Below are positions 16,335 through 25,849 of a stretch of DNA of 64,000 bases, one piece after another. Both the position numbers and the translations under genes were made by a program. The stretch is from an uncultured Chloroflexota bacterium (GTDB lineage: Bacteria; Chloroflexota; Anaerolineae; Anaerolineales; Anaerolineaceae): assembly GCA_902786265.1 (NCBI GenBank), contig CADACE010000015.1:22121-86120 (forward strand). Direction: 5' to 3'. How positions within the stretch are numbered: the stretch's first letter is position 1; the number at the start of each line of letters is the position of its first letter. Under the pieces are notes generated by a model that was not told where the DNA came from, did no database searches, and saw only the letters and a program-made list of their open reading frames with translations.

Positions 16335-17474
16335 ATGAGCAGAATTGAATTAAAAAACGTCGATAAATTTTATGGCAGCAACCATGTTTTGAAGAACCTG
16401 AACCTCACCATCGAGGACGGTGAATTCATGACGCTGCTGGGCCCTTCCGGCTGCGGCAAGACAACCACCCTGCGTGTACTTTCCGGTCTGGAAAACCCGC
16501 AGCACGGCGTGATCCTGATGGACGGCGAAGAGGTCGTCAACGCGGATGACCTGTACTTCATGCCGCCGTCAAAACGCGGACTGAACCTGGTATTCCAATC
16601 TTATGCGCTGTGGCCGCACATGACTGTTTTCGAAAATGTCGCATTCGGTCTTTCCCTGAAGAAAATGCCAAAGGATGAGATCAAAAAACGCGTCCAGGAC
16701 GCGCTCAACCGCATGCAGATCGGAGAATTCAGTCAGCGTTATCCTTCCGAGCTTTCCGGCGGACAGCAGCAGCGTGTGGCCATCGCCCGCGCCATTGTTT
16801 CCGAACCGAAGCTTTTGCTGCTGGATGAACCGCTTTCCAACCTGGACGCCAAGCTGCGTATGGACATGCGCACTGAAATCAAGCGCCTGCACAAAGATCT
16901 CGGCACCACGGTTGTTTACGTTACCCATGACCAGACAGAAGCCTTGACCATGAGTACCCGCATCGCCATTTTCTTCAACGGCATCCTGGAACAGGTCGAC
17001 ACCCCGATCCACATCTATACCAACCCTGTCAGCCTGAAAGTCGCGGATTTCATCGGCAACCCGAAGACGAATTTCGTCGATGCCAAAGGTGAGGTAAAGG
17101 ACGGAAGACTTTATGTGGAATCCCACGTCGGTAACTTCGATTTCAACTCCAAATATTTCACTGGCGAGGAGATGCCCAAGGGGAAATTCGATGTGGTGCT
17201 GGGCATCCGTCCGGAACAGATCGTTCTCTATACTGACAACAGTGGAAACGTCGAAGGCCATATCTACAGCGTGCAGCCGTCAGGTTCAGAAACACTGGTA
17301 CAGGTAAAGGTCAATGACACCATTCTGCTGGTCAAGGAAATCGGTTTGAAACGCTATCAGGAAGATCAGAAGGTTTCGCTGACTGTCCACTCTCATTTGA
17401 TGACAGTATACAGCAAAGAAACCGGACGTCTGCTCAAATACGCGATAGAAATCGAAGAAGATCTGAATCAGTAA
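16335..17474 (+). CDS. ABC transporter ATP-binding protein (FbpC-like)
   Basis: 379 residues. Walker A GPSGCGKTT (36-44), signature ELSGGQQQRVAIARA, Walker B LLLLDEPLSNLDAKLR and the switch histidine in VYVTHDQTEALTMS are all intact. After the ~240-residue ATPase domain comes a C-terminal TOBE-type domain (GIRPEQIVL near residue 295) of the CUT1/Fe3+ subgroup. It powers the transporter formed with the 14494 permease. The start lies 11 bp after the permease stop, with AAAAGAGGAT as ribosome site. A stable hairpin in the 96-bp gap before the binding-protein gene may set relative expression. Confidence 0.9.
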   Translation: MSRIELKNVDKFYGSNHVLKNLNLTIEDGEFMTLLGPSGCGKTTTLRVLSGLENPQHGVILMDGEEVVNADDLYFMPPSKRGLNLVFQSYALWPHMTVFENVAFGLSLKKMPKDEIKKRVQDALNRMQIGEFSQRYPSELSGGQQQRVAIARAIVSEPKLLLLDEPLSNLDAKLRMDMRTEIKRLHKDLGTTVVYVTHDQTEALTMSTRIAIFFNGILEQVDTPIHIYTNPVSLKVADFIGNPKTNFVDAKGEVKDGRLYVESHVGNFDFNSKYFTGEEMPKGKFDVVLGIRPEQIVLYTDNSGNVEGHIYSVQPSGSETLVQVKVNDTILLVKEIGLKRYQEDQKVSLTVHSHLMTVYSKETGRLLKYAIEIEEDLNQ

Positions 17475-17481
17475 ACAACAG

Positions 17482-17549
17482 TCAGGGATCAGGAAACATG
17501 AATCCCGATCCCTGATATCAAAATTTGTGATCAACGTTCTTTTGAACGT
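17482..17549 (+). promoter_or_regulatory. two hairpins between ATPase and binding-protein genes
   Basis: TCAGGGATC (17482-17490) pairs with GATCCCTGA (17507-17515), and ACGTTC (17534-17539) pairs with GAACGT (17544-17549). Neither has a U-run. Such processing or stabilising hairpins before binding-protein genes commonly raise that protein above its transporter subunits. Confidence 0.45.
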
Positions 17550-17570
17550 AAAAATATTAATGGAGGCATA

Positions 17571-18740
17571 ATGAAAAACTCAAAGTTGTTAGTTCTGGTT
17601 ATTTTGGCAATGCTTGTCAGCATGATTGCCGCCACGGCAGTCCATGCGGATGAAGCCTGGAAAGCCGCGAACATCGATGACGGTTCCCAGACCACAGAAG
17701 AGCTCTATGAGCTTGCGAAACAGGAAGGCAAGGTCGTTGTTTATTCCATCTCCAGCCGTATGGATAAAGCCCTGGCTGCGTTCATGGAAGACTTCCCCGG
17801 CATCGAAGCTGAAGTGGTCAACATGAAGACCGATGTTGTCAAGGAAAAGGTCATGACCGAATACAAGAGCGGACTGAAAGGCGCCGACCTGGTTCATGTT
17901 TCCGACCTTGACGGTATGGTTTACAACGAATATGTTCTCGAAGGCGTTATGTATCCGTATTATCCGGATGACATCGTCGCCAAGATCGACACTGATACCT
18001 ACTCCCTGGATGCCGGTTTCCCGCTCTACTGGGAACTGACCCAGTGGTTCTACAATGACCAGCTGCTGCCGGATGGCCCGGGTGTTGAATCCTGGTGGGA
18101 TCTGACCAAACCGGAATGGAACGGCAAGCTCATCATCAACAACCTGCTGACCAACCATGACTACATCGCCCAGTTTGCCGCGTTTGTCGAATTTGCGGAT
18201 GAACTTGAAGCCGATTACGAACGTGTCTTCGGCGAAAAGATCACCTACACCAACCCCGCCGGCAAGCAGAATGCCGCTTATGAACTGGTTTACCGCCTGC
18301 TCTCCAATGACGTGGTCTTCACACAGTCTTCCGATGAAGCAGTCGAATCCGTCGGCGCTGATGGCGTGACAGAGGTCAAGCTGGCCTGGGGCCCGTCCTC
18401 CAAGATCCGCAACAACGTCAACAAGGGCTGGCACCTGCATGCTCTGAACATGACCCCGAAGGTGGGCGTTCCGAAACCGAACTTCCTTTACATTGTTGAC
18501 AGCTGCGAACATCCGAATGCCGCGAAGCTGCTGCTGCGCTACCTGGAAGGCGGCGATGACGGTAAAGGCCGCGGTACTGAACAGTTCAACACCCTCGGCG
18601 GCTGGTATCTCCCGAATGACGTTGTACCGGAAGAAGGTTCCACACCTCTGTCCGAAATTCCGCTCTGGCCGAACCATCCTGAATTCGTCTACGTCGAAGT
18701 TCTGGACATGGAAGACTTCATCCTTTCGCTGCTTGGATAA
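17571..18740 (+). CDS. ABC transporter substrate-binding protein, Fe3+/family 1 type
   Basis: 389 residues. A signal peptide (MKNSKLLVLVILAMLVSM, cleavage near VHADEAW) precedes the mature protein; there is no lipobox cysteine. The mature part starts ELYELAKQEGKVVVYSISSRM, a form typical of FbpA/FutA-like iron and related binding proteins, and continues with WWDLTKPEWNGKLIINN and KPNFLYIVDSCEHPNAAKLLL. It captures the ligand outside the membrane and feeds the 14494/16335 transporter. The ligand is inferred to be ferric iron or a small organic anion; binding residues were not assigned. The ribosome site is TGGAGGC, and a terminator follows, closing the operon. Confidence 0.85.
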   Translation: MKNSKLLVLVILAMLVSMIAATAVHADEAWKAANIDDGSQTTEELYELAKQEGKVVVYSISSRMDKALAAFMEDFPGIEAEVVNMKTDVVKEKVMTEYKSGLKGADLVHVSDLDGMVYNEYVLEGVMYPYYPDDIVAKIDTDTYSLDAGFPLYWELTQWFYNDQLLPDGPGVESWWDLTKPEWNGKLIINNLLTNHDYIAQFAAFVEFADELEADYERVFGEKITYTNPAGKQNAAYELVYRLLSNDVVFTQSSDEAVESVGADGVTEVKLAWGPSSKIRNNVNKGWHLHALNMTPKVGVPKPNFLYIVDSCEHPNAAKLLLRYLEGGDDGKGRGTEQFNTLGGWYLPNDVVPEEGSTPLSEIPLWPNHPEFVYVEVLDMEDFILSLLG

Positions 18741-18756
18741 TATAAAACACTGATAC

Positions 18757-18796
18757 ATAAAAAAGACGGGGAGAGCATTCTTCCCGTCTTTTTTTG
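18757..18796. terminator. bidirectional intrinsic terminator
   Basis: GACGGG/CCCGTC stem flanked by an A-run on the left and a T-run on the right, between the convergent transporter operon (ends 18740) and the phosphatase gene (ends 18813). Confidence 0.9.
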
Positions 18797-18812
18797 TGTT
18801 TTTCAGTCTGTT

Positions 18813-19610
18813 TCAGGGAGCGATGTGGAACGGTTCCAATTCTTTTGTCATTTTCTCATGGAGCTCCGGATTCGCGATGATGTAGTTATACGGCGGAACG
18901 AATGCGTCGGACACCCCGTCAAGCGCTGTGATCTTCACACCGGCTTCTTTGGCGATCACGAATCCTGCAGCCACATCCCATGCCATCAGCTTTAATTCCC
19001 ACATACCGTCAAGACGTCCGCAGGCAACGTAGCAGATCTCCAGTGCCGCTACACCGGTACGGCGAACTCCGGCCGTGGTCCGCATAAAATGTTCAAAGAC
19101 CGGGAAGTTATTGGTGCGTGTTTTTTCCATCTGGCTGATGCTGAACCCGGTGACGAAAAGTGAATTTGTCAAATCGGTTCGCGGAGAAGTCTTGATAGGT
19201 TTGCCATTGACCCACGCGCCTTTTCCCTTTTCGGCATAAAAGCATTCATCACGCATCGGGTCATAAACGACACCCATGGTCAGTTCGCCTTTATATGCAT
19301 ATCCGATGGATACCGCGAAAAACGGGATCCCGTGGGCATAGTTCATCGTCCCGTCCAGCGGATCGATATACCAGACATGATCGGCATCGCCGGTATGCTG
19401 GCCGGTTTCTTCCGTGATGATCATGTCGCCCGGATAAAGCTTATTAAGCTGATCAAGTATGAAGTTTTCGGATTTTTTATCCATCTCAGTGACCAGATCA
19501 TCCTGACGGGTCTTCATTTTGATATCGTGATGCTGTTCATACCCTTCTCTCAGGATCAACCCTGCCTGTTTAGCGATAATGCAAATATCGTGTAAATCCC
19601 GCTGATTCAT
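18813..19610 (-). CDS. inositol monophosphatase family protein
   Basis: 265 residues, the normal length. The lithium-sensitive phosphatase motifs are present: ITEETGQH (metal glutamates), WYIDPLDGTMNYAHG (DPLDGTxN) and WELKLMAWDVAAG (WD motif). It dephosphorylates inositol phosphate or a related sugar or nucleotide phosphate (some members act on fructose-1,6-bisphosphate or NADP) in the cytoplasm. The start is preceded on the minus strand by AGGGAGGATTTCT. It shares a bidirectional terminator with the convergent iron-type transporter and is followed upstream by clpB in the same direction after a 203-bp gap. Confidence 0.9.
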   Translation of the reverse strand: MNQRDLHDICIIAKQAGLILREGYEQHHDIKMKTRQDDLVTEMDKKSENFILDQLNKLYPGDMIITEETGQHTGDADHVWYIDPLDGTMNYAHGIPFFAVSIGYAYKGELTMGVVYDPMRDECFYAEKGKGAWVNGKPIKTSPRTDLTNSLFVTGFSISQMEKTRTNNFPVFEHFMRTTAGVRRTGVAALEICYVACGRLDGMWELKLMAWDVAAGFVIAKEAGVKITALDGVSDAFVPPYNYIIANPELHEKMTKELEPFHIAP

Positions 19611-19758
19611 AGAAATCCTCCCTTTCCGTTTACTTATATATAATTTTACAATAATTTCTGTAAATCAACATTATTTTCGGAATTAAACCCACCGGATTCA
19701 GTGAAATTCTTCGACAGGTAAAGCACCGTACCTTTTGAAGAAGAACATCGGACAAGAT

Positions 19759-19795
19759 AACAGAAAGGGACCGGTTATGTCCAGTCCCTTCTGTT
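19759..19795 (-). terminator. hairpin downstream of clpB, possible terminator
   Basis: On the minus strand AACAGAAGGGAC (19795-19784) pairs with GTCCCTTTCTGTT (19771-19759) with one bulge, 18 bp past the clpB stop. There is no clear U-run, so termination is uncertain. Confidence 0.4.
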
Positions 19796-19813
19796 CATAA
19801 AATCATTTCGGTT

Positions 19814-22378
19814 TTATTTTGTAAAGATCAGCTTTGCGCCGTCGGAATCCACCTTTACGGTGTCGCCTTCAACGAAGTTGCCTTCGAGGATCTCGAGCGC
19901 GAGCGGATCCTGCAGTTCATGCTGGATCGCACGCTTCAGCGGGCGGGCACCGAAATCGGTATCGGAACCGGCTTCAACGATATAATCCTTCGCAGCCTGG
20001 GTCAGTTCGATCTTGATGTCGCGCTGGGCAAGCAGATCCTTGACACGCTTCAGCTGGATATCCACGATGCGGTTCAGGTCATCCTTCGTCAGCCCGTGGA
20101 AGATTACGATCTCATCCAGACGGTTGAGGAATTCCGGCTTGAAGGTCGACTGCAGCACACGGTTCAGCTCATCGCGTGTGACATTGTTCTTCTGGCTGAG
20201 CCACAGTTCGGATCCCGCGTTGGAAGTCATGATGATGACCGTGTTGCGGAAGTCCACCGTGCGTCCCTGCCCGTCGGTCAGTCGTCCGTCATCCAGCAGC
20301 TGGAGCATGACGTTGAAGACTTCCGGATGGGCTTTTTCGATCTCATCGAAGAGCACCACGCTGTAGGGCTTACGCCGGACAGCTTCGGTAAGCTGACCGC
20401 CTTCTTCGTAACCGACATATCCCGGAGGCGCCCCGACCAGACGGGAAACAGTATGCTTCTCCTGATATTCGCTCATATCGATGCGGACCATCGCCCGTTC
20501 ATCATCGAAGAGGAACTCAGCCAGAGCCCTTGCCAGTTCGGTTTTCCCGACACCGGTAGGACCGAGGAAGATGAAGGAACCGATCGGACGGTTCGGGTCC
20601 TGCAGGCCGGCACGGCTTCTCCGTACAGCGTTGGAAACGACAGTCACAGCTTCATCCTGGCCAACAACCCGTTCATGCAGACGGTCTTCCATATGGACCA
20701 GCTTCATCATCTCGCTTTCCAACAGACGGGCAACTGGGATACCGGTCCAGCGGCCGACGATCTCAGCGATCTCTTCCGCGTCCACATTTTCCTTCAGCAG
20801 CGCGCCATCGGTCTGCAGTGTCTTCAGCTTTTCTTCGGCTTCATCACGTTCCTTCATCAGAGCAGGCAGATCACCGTAACGCAGTTTTGCTGCCTTTTCG
20901 AAGTCATTGTAGCGTTCTGCCTGTTCGATGCGGACGTTCAGGTCTTCAATAGCTTCCTTGGTGGTCCGCAGCTTGGCAATTGCTTCTTTTTCTGTCTGCC
21001 ACTGGGTCGTCAGGGCAGCTGATTTCTCATTCAGGTCAGAAAGCTCCTGCTTGATCCTGTCCAGACGCTCGAGAGAGCCCTTGTCGCTTTCCTTGAGCAG
21101 TGCCTGCCGCTCGATCTCCAGCTGGATGATCTGTCGGTCCACATCATCAAGCGCCTGCGGTTTGGAATCGATTTCCGTACGCAGACGGGCAGCCGCCTCA
21201 TCGATCAGGTCGATCGCCTTATCCGGCAGATGCCGGTCGGGGATGTAGCGGTGGGAGAGAGTTGCTGCCGCAATCACCGCTCCATCCGTGATCCGTACAC
21301 CATGATGCACCTCGTAGCGCTGTTTGAGACCACGCAGGATGCTGATGGTATCTTCAACAGACGGTTCCTCGATCAGAACTGTCTGGAAACGGCGTTCCAA
21401 TGCCGGGTCTTTTTCAACGTACTTGCGGTATTCATCCAATGTTGTCGCACCGATCAGGTGCAGTTCCCCGCGTGCCAGCATCGGTTTGATCATGTTGCCG
21501 GCATCCATGGAGCCTTCCGCGGCACCGGCACCGACAATGGTATGCATTTCATCGATGAAGAGAATGATCTCTCCGTCAGATTCGGTGATCTCCTTCAGGA
21601 CAGCCTTCAGACGTTCCTCAAATTCACCACGGTATTTCGCCCCTGCGACCAGCGCGGACATATCCAGCTGGACCAGACGCTTGTTCTTCAGTCCTTCCGG
21701 AACATCACCCTTTACGATACGCTGGGCAAGTCCTTCCACAACTGCCGTTTTCCCGACGCCCGGTTCACCGATCAGCGCCGGATTGTTCTTGGTTCGGCGG
21801 GAAAGGATCTGGATCGTACGGCGGATCTCGTCATCACGGCCGATCACCGGGTCCAGTTTTCCCTGCCGGGCAATGGCTGTCATGTCACGCCCATATTTTT
21901 CCAGTGCCTGATAGGTATCTTCCGGATTCTGCCCGGTGACACGCTGGTTACCGCGCACAGCAGTCAACGCACGCAGAATAGAATCTTTTGTAATACCGAA
22001 CTGGCTTAATTTCTTTCCTTCAATACTGTCGCACAAAGCCAGCAGCAGATGTTCCGTTGAGACATATTCATCCTGCATACCTTTGGCGATGCTTTCTGCA
22101 TTTGTAAACACATCTGAAGTCGTTCGTGCCAGAGTCAGGGATGAGGAACTGCCGGTGACGCGTGGGCGGGATTCCAGATCCTTGCGGACCGCATCGATCA
22201 ACCCCGCAGTGCTGCCGGAGATCCGGGTCACCAGTGCCGGAACAATACCATCCTGCTGCCGCAAAAGAGCCAGCAGAAGATGTGCCGGTTCAACAGACTG
22301 GTGAGAAAATTCCAGCGCTACCTGCTGTGTCTGTGCTATCGCTTCCTGTGCTTTTTGTGTATATTTGTCGAAGTTCAT
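19814..22378 (-). CDS. clpB: ATP-dependent disaggregase ClpB
   Basis: 854 residues, the usual ClpB length. Order: N-terminal Clp repeat domain ([16 protein letters not shown] onward), AAA-1 with Walker A GEPGVGKT and Walker [10 protein letters not shown], the long middle coiled-coil domain (Glu/Lys-rich, ~400-520) that separates ClpB from ClpA/C, AAA-2 with GPTGVGKT and [10 protein letters not shown], and the C-terminal domain ([18 protein letters not shown]). It rescues aggregated proteins with DnaK. The ribosome site is GGGGGAGGAGGTGT. No CIRCE element was found in the upstream region, so HrcA control is not indicated. Confidence 0.97.
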   Translation of the reverse strand: MNFDKYTQKAQEAIAQTQQVALEFSHQSVEPAHLLLALLRQQDGIVPALVTRISGSTAGLIDAVRKDLESRPRVTGSSSSLTLARTTSDVFTNAESIAKGMQDEYVSTEHLLLALCDSIEGKKLSQFGITKDSILRALTAVRGNQRVTGQNPEDTYQALEKYGRDMTAIARQGKLDPVIGRDDEIRRTIQILSRRTKNNPALIGEPGVGKTAVVEGLAQRIVKGDVPEGLKNKRLVQLDMSALVAGAKYRGEFEERLKAVLKEITESDGEIILFIDEMHTIVGAGAAEGSMDAGNMIKPMLARGELHLIGATTLDEYRKYVEKDPALERRFQTVLIEEPSVEDTISILRGLKQRYEVHHGVRITDGAVIAAATLSHRYIPDRHLPDKAIDLIDEAAARLRTEIDSKPQALDDVDRQIIQLEIERQALLKESDKGSLERLDRIKQELSDLNEKSAALTTQWQTEKEAIAKLRTTKEAIEDLNVRIEQAERYNDFEKAAKLRYGDLPALMKERDEAEEKLKTLQTDGALLKENVDAEEIAEIVGRWTGIPVARLLESEMMKLVHMEDRLHERVVGQDEAVTVVSNAVRRSRAGLQDPNRPIGSFIFLGPTGVGKTELARALAEFLFDDERAMVRIDMSEYQEKHTVSRLVGAPPGYVGYEEGGQLTEAVRRKPYSVVLFDEIEKAHPEVFNVMLQLLDDGRLTDGQGRTVDFRNTVIIMTSNAGSELWLSQKNNVTRDELNRVLQSTFKPEFLNRLDEIVIFHGLTKDDLNRIVDIQLKRVKDLLAQRDIKIELTQAAKDYIVEAGSDTDFGARPLKRAIQHELQDPLALEILEGNFVEGDTVKVDSDGAKLIFTK

Positions 22379-22545
22379 AAGTACACCTCCTCCCCCTTCG
22401 CAGGGAAGTTTTTTATCATTTCATTACGATTAATAGTATGAAACAGAAAAGATAAGTTTTCATAAATTCTATATCAGATTTTTATTAACAATTCCGACAG
22501 GTTATAATTTGTTTACGTGATATGATTTGAAAAGGAAAACGTGTG

Positions 22546-23187
22546 ATGAATAAATTACTGCTTCTGATTTTACTGCTTTTTCTGCCTGTTTACGCGGATA
22601 ATGAAAATCCTGAAACAAAAATAACCGAATACCCAGAAGGTCAGGAAGAAATGACACTGGAAGAATATCTTGAGAAAAGCGCAGAGGACTGGTTCCTGAC
22701 CGGCAAGAAAGAATATACCGTGCAGGCAATGATGGTATCGAAAGAAATATCATTCCATAACGAGCTGGAAGTCGTCGATTATACGGCCACGGATGACGGC
22801 ATAACCGTGGTTTTAAAAGGGACAGCCGGTGAAATGTGGACGTCGAAGCTCCCGAAAGTGATTTCCACATATACCAAACCGGATGGCAGCGAGATCACGG
22901 AATCAGATTTTTCCCAAAAGGATGTCTTTATTGATCTTATCACCATATCTTCCACAGATTCCCATTTCGCCATGCATGTTCCTGTTGATATTTCCGTTAC
23001 CGTAAAGACCGCATGGGGCGACGTGCTGCATACCAACTTACCTAACGCGCCGCACGGAAACGGTGATTTTCTCATCTGCCGCGCGGGAGAAGACGGCAAC
23101 CCTGACCTTTCCGATGTCTGGGTCCTGAACGGCGTTTTGTTTCCGGAGAATTACGATACAGCGAATATGGAAGAAACAGCAGAATAG
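22546..23187 (+). CDS. secreted hypothetical protein
   Basis: 213 residues from the ATG at 22546; the adjacent GTG three bases upstream is possible, but the AAAGGA spacing favours ATG. It starts with a signal peptide (MNKLLLLILLLFLPVYA, cleavage before DNENPE) and has no lipobox cysteine. The mature part is acidic and beta-rich (VVLKGTAGEMWTSKLPKV, MHVPVDISVTVKTAWGD) with no family I recognise. It presumably works outside the membrane. It is divergent from clpB and convergent with the metNI genes, with a shared terminator after it. Confidence 0.65.
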   Translation: MNKLLLLILLLFLPVYADNENPETKITEYPEGQEEMTLEEYLEKSAEDWFLTGKKEYTVQAMMVSKEISFHNELEVVDYTATDDGITVVLKGTAGEMWTSKLPKVISTYTKPDGSEITESDFSQKDVFIDLITISSTDSHFAMHVPVDISVTVKTAWGDVLHTNLPNAPHGNGDFLICRAGEDGNPDLSDVWVLNGVLFPENYDTANMEETAE

Positions 23188-23207
23188 ATACAATACATAA
23201 TAGAATC

Positions 23208-23242
23208 AAAAACGCTCTGATACAGTCTCAGAGCGTTTTTTT
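23208..23242. terminator. bidirectional intrinsic terminator
   Basis: AAAACGCTCTGA (23209-23220) and TCAGAGCGTTTT flank a 7-base loop, with an A-run left and a 7-T run right, between the convergent secreted-protein gene and metI. Confidence 0.92.
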
Positions 23243-23248
23243 ATACTT

Positions 23249-23956
23249 TTAGCCTTTCAGACGTTTATCGCATTTACGTGCGAGCCAGGTACCGAAGGAC
23301 TGGATGAGCTGGGTGATGAGTACCAGTACGATGACCGCAAGGTACAAAACCGCGTAACGATAACGCTGGTAACCATAAGCAAGCGCAAGCTTGCCCAAAC
23401 CTCCGCCGCCTACCGCACCGGACATGGCAGTATAGCCCATGATCGTGGTGATCGCCAGCGTAAAATTGGTGATCAGGCTGGGAACACTTTCCGGCAGCAT
23501 GACATGCGTAATGATCTGCATCGGGGTAGCTCCCATCGCCTGAGCGGTTTCGATAATGTTCGGATTAACTTCCCGCAGGCTGCTTTCCACCAGCCGGGCG
23601 ATAAAGGGAAAAGCCGCGACAGTCAAAGGCACAATGGAAGCAACGGTACCGACAGAGGTTCCCACGATCACACGGGTAAGCGGGATGATCATCACCATCA
23701 GGATGATGAACGGCACCGAACGCAGAAAATTAATGAATACATTCAGAAAGCTCATGACCACTTTCGGCAGCGGACGGATGCCCTTCGGTTCCCCGGTCAC
23801 CAGCAGCACACCCAGCGGCAGCCCGATGATGATGGCAAACAGGGTCGCAAGCAGTGTGGAATAAAGCGTCTCCCATATCGCGAAGGGAAATTCATTCAGC
23901 AGACAGTTCCAGGCTTCCTGAAGCCGTTCGGGTGTAAACGCGTTGGCAAAATTCAT
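23249..23956 (-). CDS. metI: methionine-type ABC transporter permease
   Basis: 235 residues, typical MetI length. Five hydrophobic segments are visible, and the EAA loop is IIETAQAMGATPMQIITHV, followed by the family-specific LPESVPSLITNFTLA and MSGAVGGGGLGKLA. It forms the channel for methionine (or a related amino acid) with MetN, whose gene overlaps its start by 4 bp (ATGA type), implying co-translation. The cognate binding-protein gene is not adjacent: it lies 1.7 kb upstream beyond a toxin-antitoxin pair. A terminator follows the stop. Confidence 0.92.
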   Translation of the reverse strand: MNFANAFTPERLQEAWNCLLNEFPFAIWETLYSTLLATLFAIIIGLPLGVLLVTGEPKGIRPLPKVVMSFLNVFINFLRSVPFIILMVMIIPLTRVIVGTSVGTVASIVPLTVAAFPFIARLVESSLREVNPNIIETAQAMGATPMQIITHVMLPESVPSLITNFTLAITTIMGYTAMSGAVGGGGLGKLALAYGYQRYRYAVLYLAVIVLVLITQLIQSFGTWLARKCDKRLKG

Positions 23957-24981
23957 GCTTTCACCTCCTTCGATCCGTATTCAGCTTCCACCTGAACAAT
24001 AACGTCCGGCATCGAGCTCAAATAAGATACAGCTTTCGCGAGTTCAGCCGGACCGCCCGGGATCTCCAGCAGGATATATCCATAGGCGAGATCTCCGACC
24101 GAACGGGTCGACGCACCTAAAATACTGCCGAGAATGCCGCAGTCCACCGCCATTTTCGCGATCATCGGCTCCCGTGAGGCAACAGCGCCGTTATAGATGA
24201 TGCGGATCTTCTGCCCGCCTTCAGCCAGAATTGCCGCGCCGTCAGAAAGCTCCGGATAGATGAGGTTCTTGGTAGCGTTGGCTTTCGGATTGGAAAACAC
24301 CTCACTGACCTCGCCTTCTTCCACAACTTCACCGTGTTCCAGGATCGCCACATGGCTGCAGATTTCCTGCACCACACTCATCTGATGGGTGATGACGATG
24401 ACCGTAATGCCCATCTTCTTGTTGATTTCCCGGATCAGTTCAAGGATCGCGTGAGTGGTTTTCGGGTCGAGTGCGGAAGTAGCTTCATCGCAGAGAAGAA
24501 CTTCCGGGTCGGTCGCCAGCGCACGGGCAATAGCGACACGCTGCTGCTGACCGCCGGAAAGCTGGGCAGGGTAGGAATTGGCTTTATCAGGCAATCCCAC
24601 CAGTTCCAGCAATTCCATTCCCCGCTTTTCCGCGTCGGAATTTTTCATCCCGCTCAGACGGAGTGGAAGCGTCACGTTTTTCAGGCAGGTCCGCTGCATC
24701 AGCAGGTTGAAACTCTGGAAAATCATCGTGATCCGCCGGCGCATAGCCCGAAGCTCTTTTTCCGACATAGAGCCAAGATCTTTCCCGTTCCAGTAAACTC
24801 CGCCTTCCGTGGGCTTTTCCAGCATGTTGATGCAGCGCACCAGGGTACTCTTGCCGGCGCCGCTCATGCCGATGATTCCGTAAATATCTCCATCCTGAAC
24901 CGTCAGATTGATGTGTCTCAAAGCATCCACTGAACCATCCGCGGTTTCAAACTGTTTGGAGAGGTTTTTCAGTTCGATCAT
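23953..24981 (-). CDS. metN: methionine-type ABC transporter ATP-binding protein
   Basis: 342 residues. Walker A GMSGAGKST, signature QLSGGQQQRVAIARALA, Walker B VLLCDEATSALDPKTT and a switch histidine (VIVITHQMSVV). After the ATPase comes the NIL regulatory domain (about 265-342, QKIRIIYNGAVASREPMI onward) that senses cytoplasmic methionine in MetN. It partners with MetI (4-bp overlap). A TATAAT box on the minus strand at 25041-25036 and a CTGTATC/GATACAG hairpin at the presumed transcript start lie upstream. No SAM riboswitch was seen. Confidence 0.95.
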   Translation of the reverse strand: MIELKNLSKQFETADGSVDALRHINLTVQDGDIYGIIGMSGAGKSTLVRCINMLEKPTEGGVYWNGKDLGSMSEKELRAMRRRITMIFQSFNLLMQRTCLKNVTLPLRLSGMKNSDAEKRGMELLELVGLPDKANSYPAQLSGGQQQRVAIARALATDPEVLLCDEATSALDPKTTHAILELIREINKKMGITVIVITHQMSVVQEICSHVAILEHGEVVEEGEVSEVFSNPKANATKNLIYPELSDGAAILAEGGQKIRIIYNGAVASREPMIAKMAVDCGILGSILGASTRSVGDLAYGYILLEIPGGPAELAKAVSYLSSMPDVIVQVEAEYGSKEVKA

Positions 24982-24999
24982 TTTCTGTTCTCCCGTTTT

Positions 25000-25041
25000 C
25001 TGTATCGATCTGTGTCCGACTGATACAGCGAAGTAATTATA
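25000..25041 (-). promoter_or_regulatory. metNI promoter with 5' transcript hairpin
   Basis: Minus-strand -10 TATAAT at 25041-25036, with a weak -35. The stem CTGTATC (25000-25006) / GATACAG (25022-25028) would form at the very 5' end of the mRNA. Confidence 0.45.
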
Positions 25042-25167
25042 TCACACGAACGATAAATGCATCACACGGGTTGGAAAACCGACATTACCAACAGTATATG
25101 CTGGTTGATCCGGCTGAATACGAAAAACTGATTTATGTTGTATAATAAATATGAGGAAAAGAAAATC

Positions 25168-25487
25168 ATGGACGATATCATATTAAAAGAACCACTATTT
25201 TTATACGAATGGGATGAGAATAAAAATCAAATCAACATACCATACGAAAGCATGGGATTTCTTTTGAGGAAGCAGCGACAGCATTTGAAGATCCGAACGC
25301 ATTAACTTTACCTGATGAAAGGCACTCATTTGATGAGGATCGTTTTTGGTTGTTAGGTTTTAGCCGCAAAGCGAATCTGCTAATTGTCAGCCATTGTTTT
25401 CGAGATGGACAGGTTATTCGAATAATTTCGGCAAGGAAAGCGGAAAAAACAGAAAAGCTGGTTTACAACATCAGAGGTGAATTATGA
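25168..25487 (+). pseudogene. brnT: BrnT-type toxin, frameshifted by a 5-bp duplication
   Basis: From ATG 25168 the frame reads the BrnT start (YEWDENKNQINI) and then runs into unrelated sequence and a stop. A second frame continues perfectly with RKHGISFEEAATAFEDP through SARKAEKTEKL to the TGA at 25487, the usual BrnT body (FEWD..K...N..KHG.SFEEA). The break is a tandem CATAC CATAC at 25236-25245: removing one CATAC restores INI-RKHG and a 104-residue protein. The toxin, an RNase-like protein inhibiting translation, is therefore inactive as sequenced. The end overlaps the brnA start as ATGA, the normal operon layout. It lies between metN and metQ on the opposite strand. Confidence 0.85.
25236..25245 (+). 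repeat. 5-bp tandem duplication disrupting brnT
   Basis: CATAC at 25236-25240 and again at 25241-25245. Deleting either copy restores the BrnT reading frame. Confidence 0.85.
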
Positions 25488-25747
25488 CAGAAAAAATAAC
25501 GAATTTTGAAGAAGAATTATTAGACGACGATATGCCGGAAATCATTGATTTCACAAAGGCAATCCATAATCCTTACATAAACAAAATGAGAAAGGATATC
25601 TCTATCAGTATACCAGTTCGTACCCTGAACTATTTCAGAGACCAGGCGGACACGCTTGGCGTTTCATTTCAGACAGTAATTAATATGTACCTGACAGATT
25701 GCGCAAATAATCAAAGAAAAATCTATATTTCAAACGAAAACAATTGA
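25484..25747 (+). CDS. brnA: BrnA-type antitoxin
   Basis: 87 residues. The C-terminal half ISISIPVRTLNYFRDQADT followed by LGVSFQTVINMYLTDCA fits the ribbon-helix-helix DNA-binding part of BrnA antitoxins (beta strand, then two helices), preceded by the acidic DDDMPEIIDFTKA segment that wraps the toxin. It binds BrnT and represses the brnTA promoter; a TATAAT at 25141-25146 lies 22 bp upstream of brnT. Its frame is intact although the toxin is frameshifted, and its ATG overlaps the toxin stop. The unit is inserted in the methionine-transporter locus, in the opposite direction. Confidence 0.75.
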   Translation: MTEKITNFEEELLDDDMPEIIDFTKAIHNPYINKMRKDISISIPVRTLNYFRDQADTLGVSFQTVINMYLTDCANNQRKIYISNENN

Positions 25748-25792
25748 AGAAAAAAGATCGGAAAGATTTGTTATATATAATAAATAATCCAT

Positions 25793-25837
25793 AAAAAAAA
25801 GTGTCAGCGGAAACTGTGTTCCACTGACACTTTTTTT
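25793..25837. terminator. bidirectional intrinsic terminator
   Basis: GTGTCAG (25801-25807) pairs with CTGACAC (25824-25830), with an inner GGAA/TTCC extension, flanked by eight A and seven T. It separates convergent brnA and metQ. Confidence 0.93.
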
Positions 25838-25849
25838 ATTCTCAGATGC

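Noticed and set aside
17589..18758. 389-codon minus-strand frame opposite the iron-type binding protein
   Set aside because: Antisense shadow; the plus-strand protein has a signal peptide, ribosome site and family motifs.
19919..22009. Long plus-strand frames opposite clpB (up to 367 codons)
   Set aside because: Complementary shadows of a highly conserved gene; no domain signatures or start signals.
22379..22545. CIRCE (HrcA) operator upstream of clpB
   Set aside because: No TTAGCACTC-N9-GAGTGCTAA-like sequence is present.
24982..25167. SAM riboswitch or other methionine riboswitch upstream of metN
   Set aside because: Only a short hairpin at the likely transcript start; no conserved SAM-aptamer segments.
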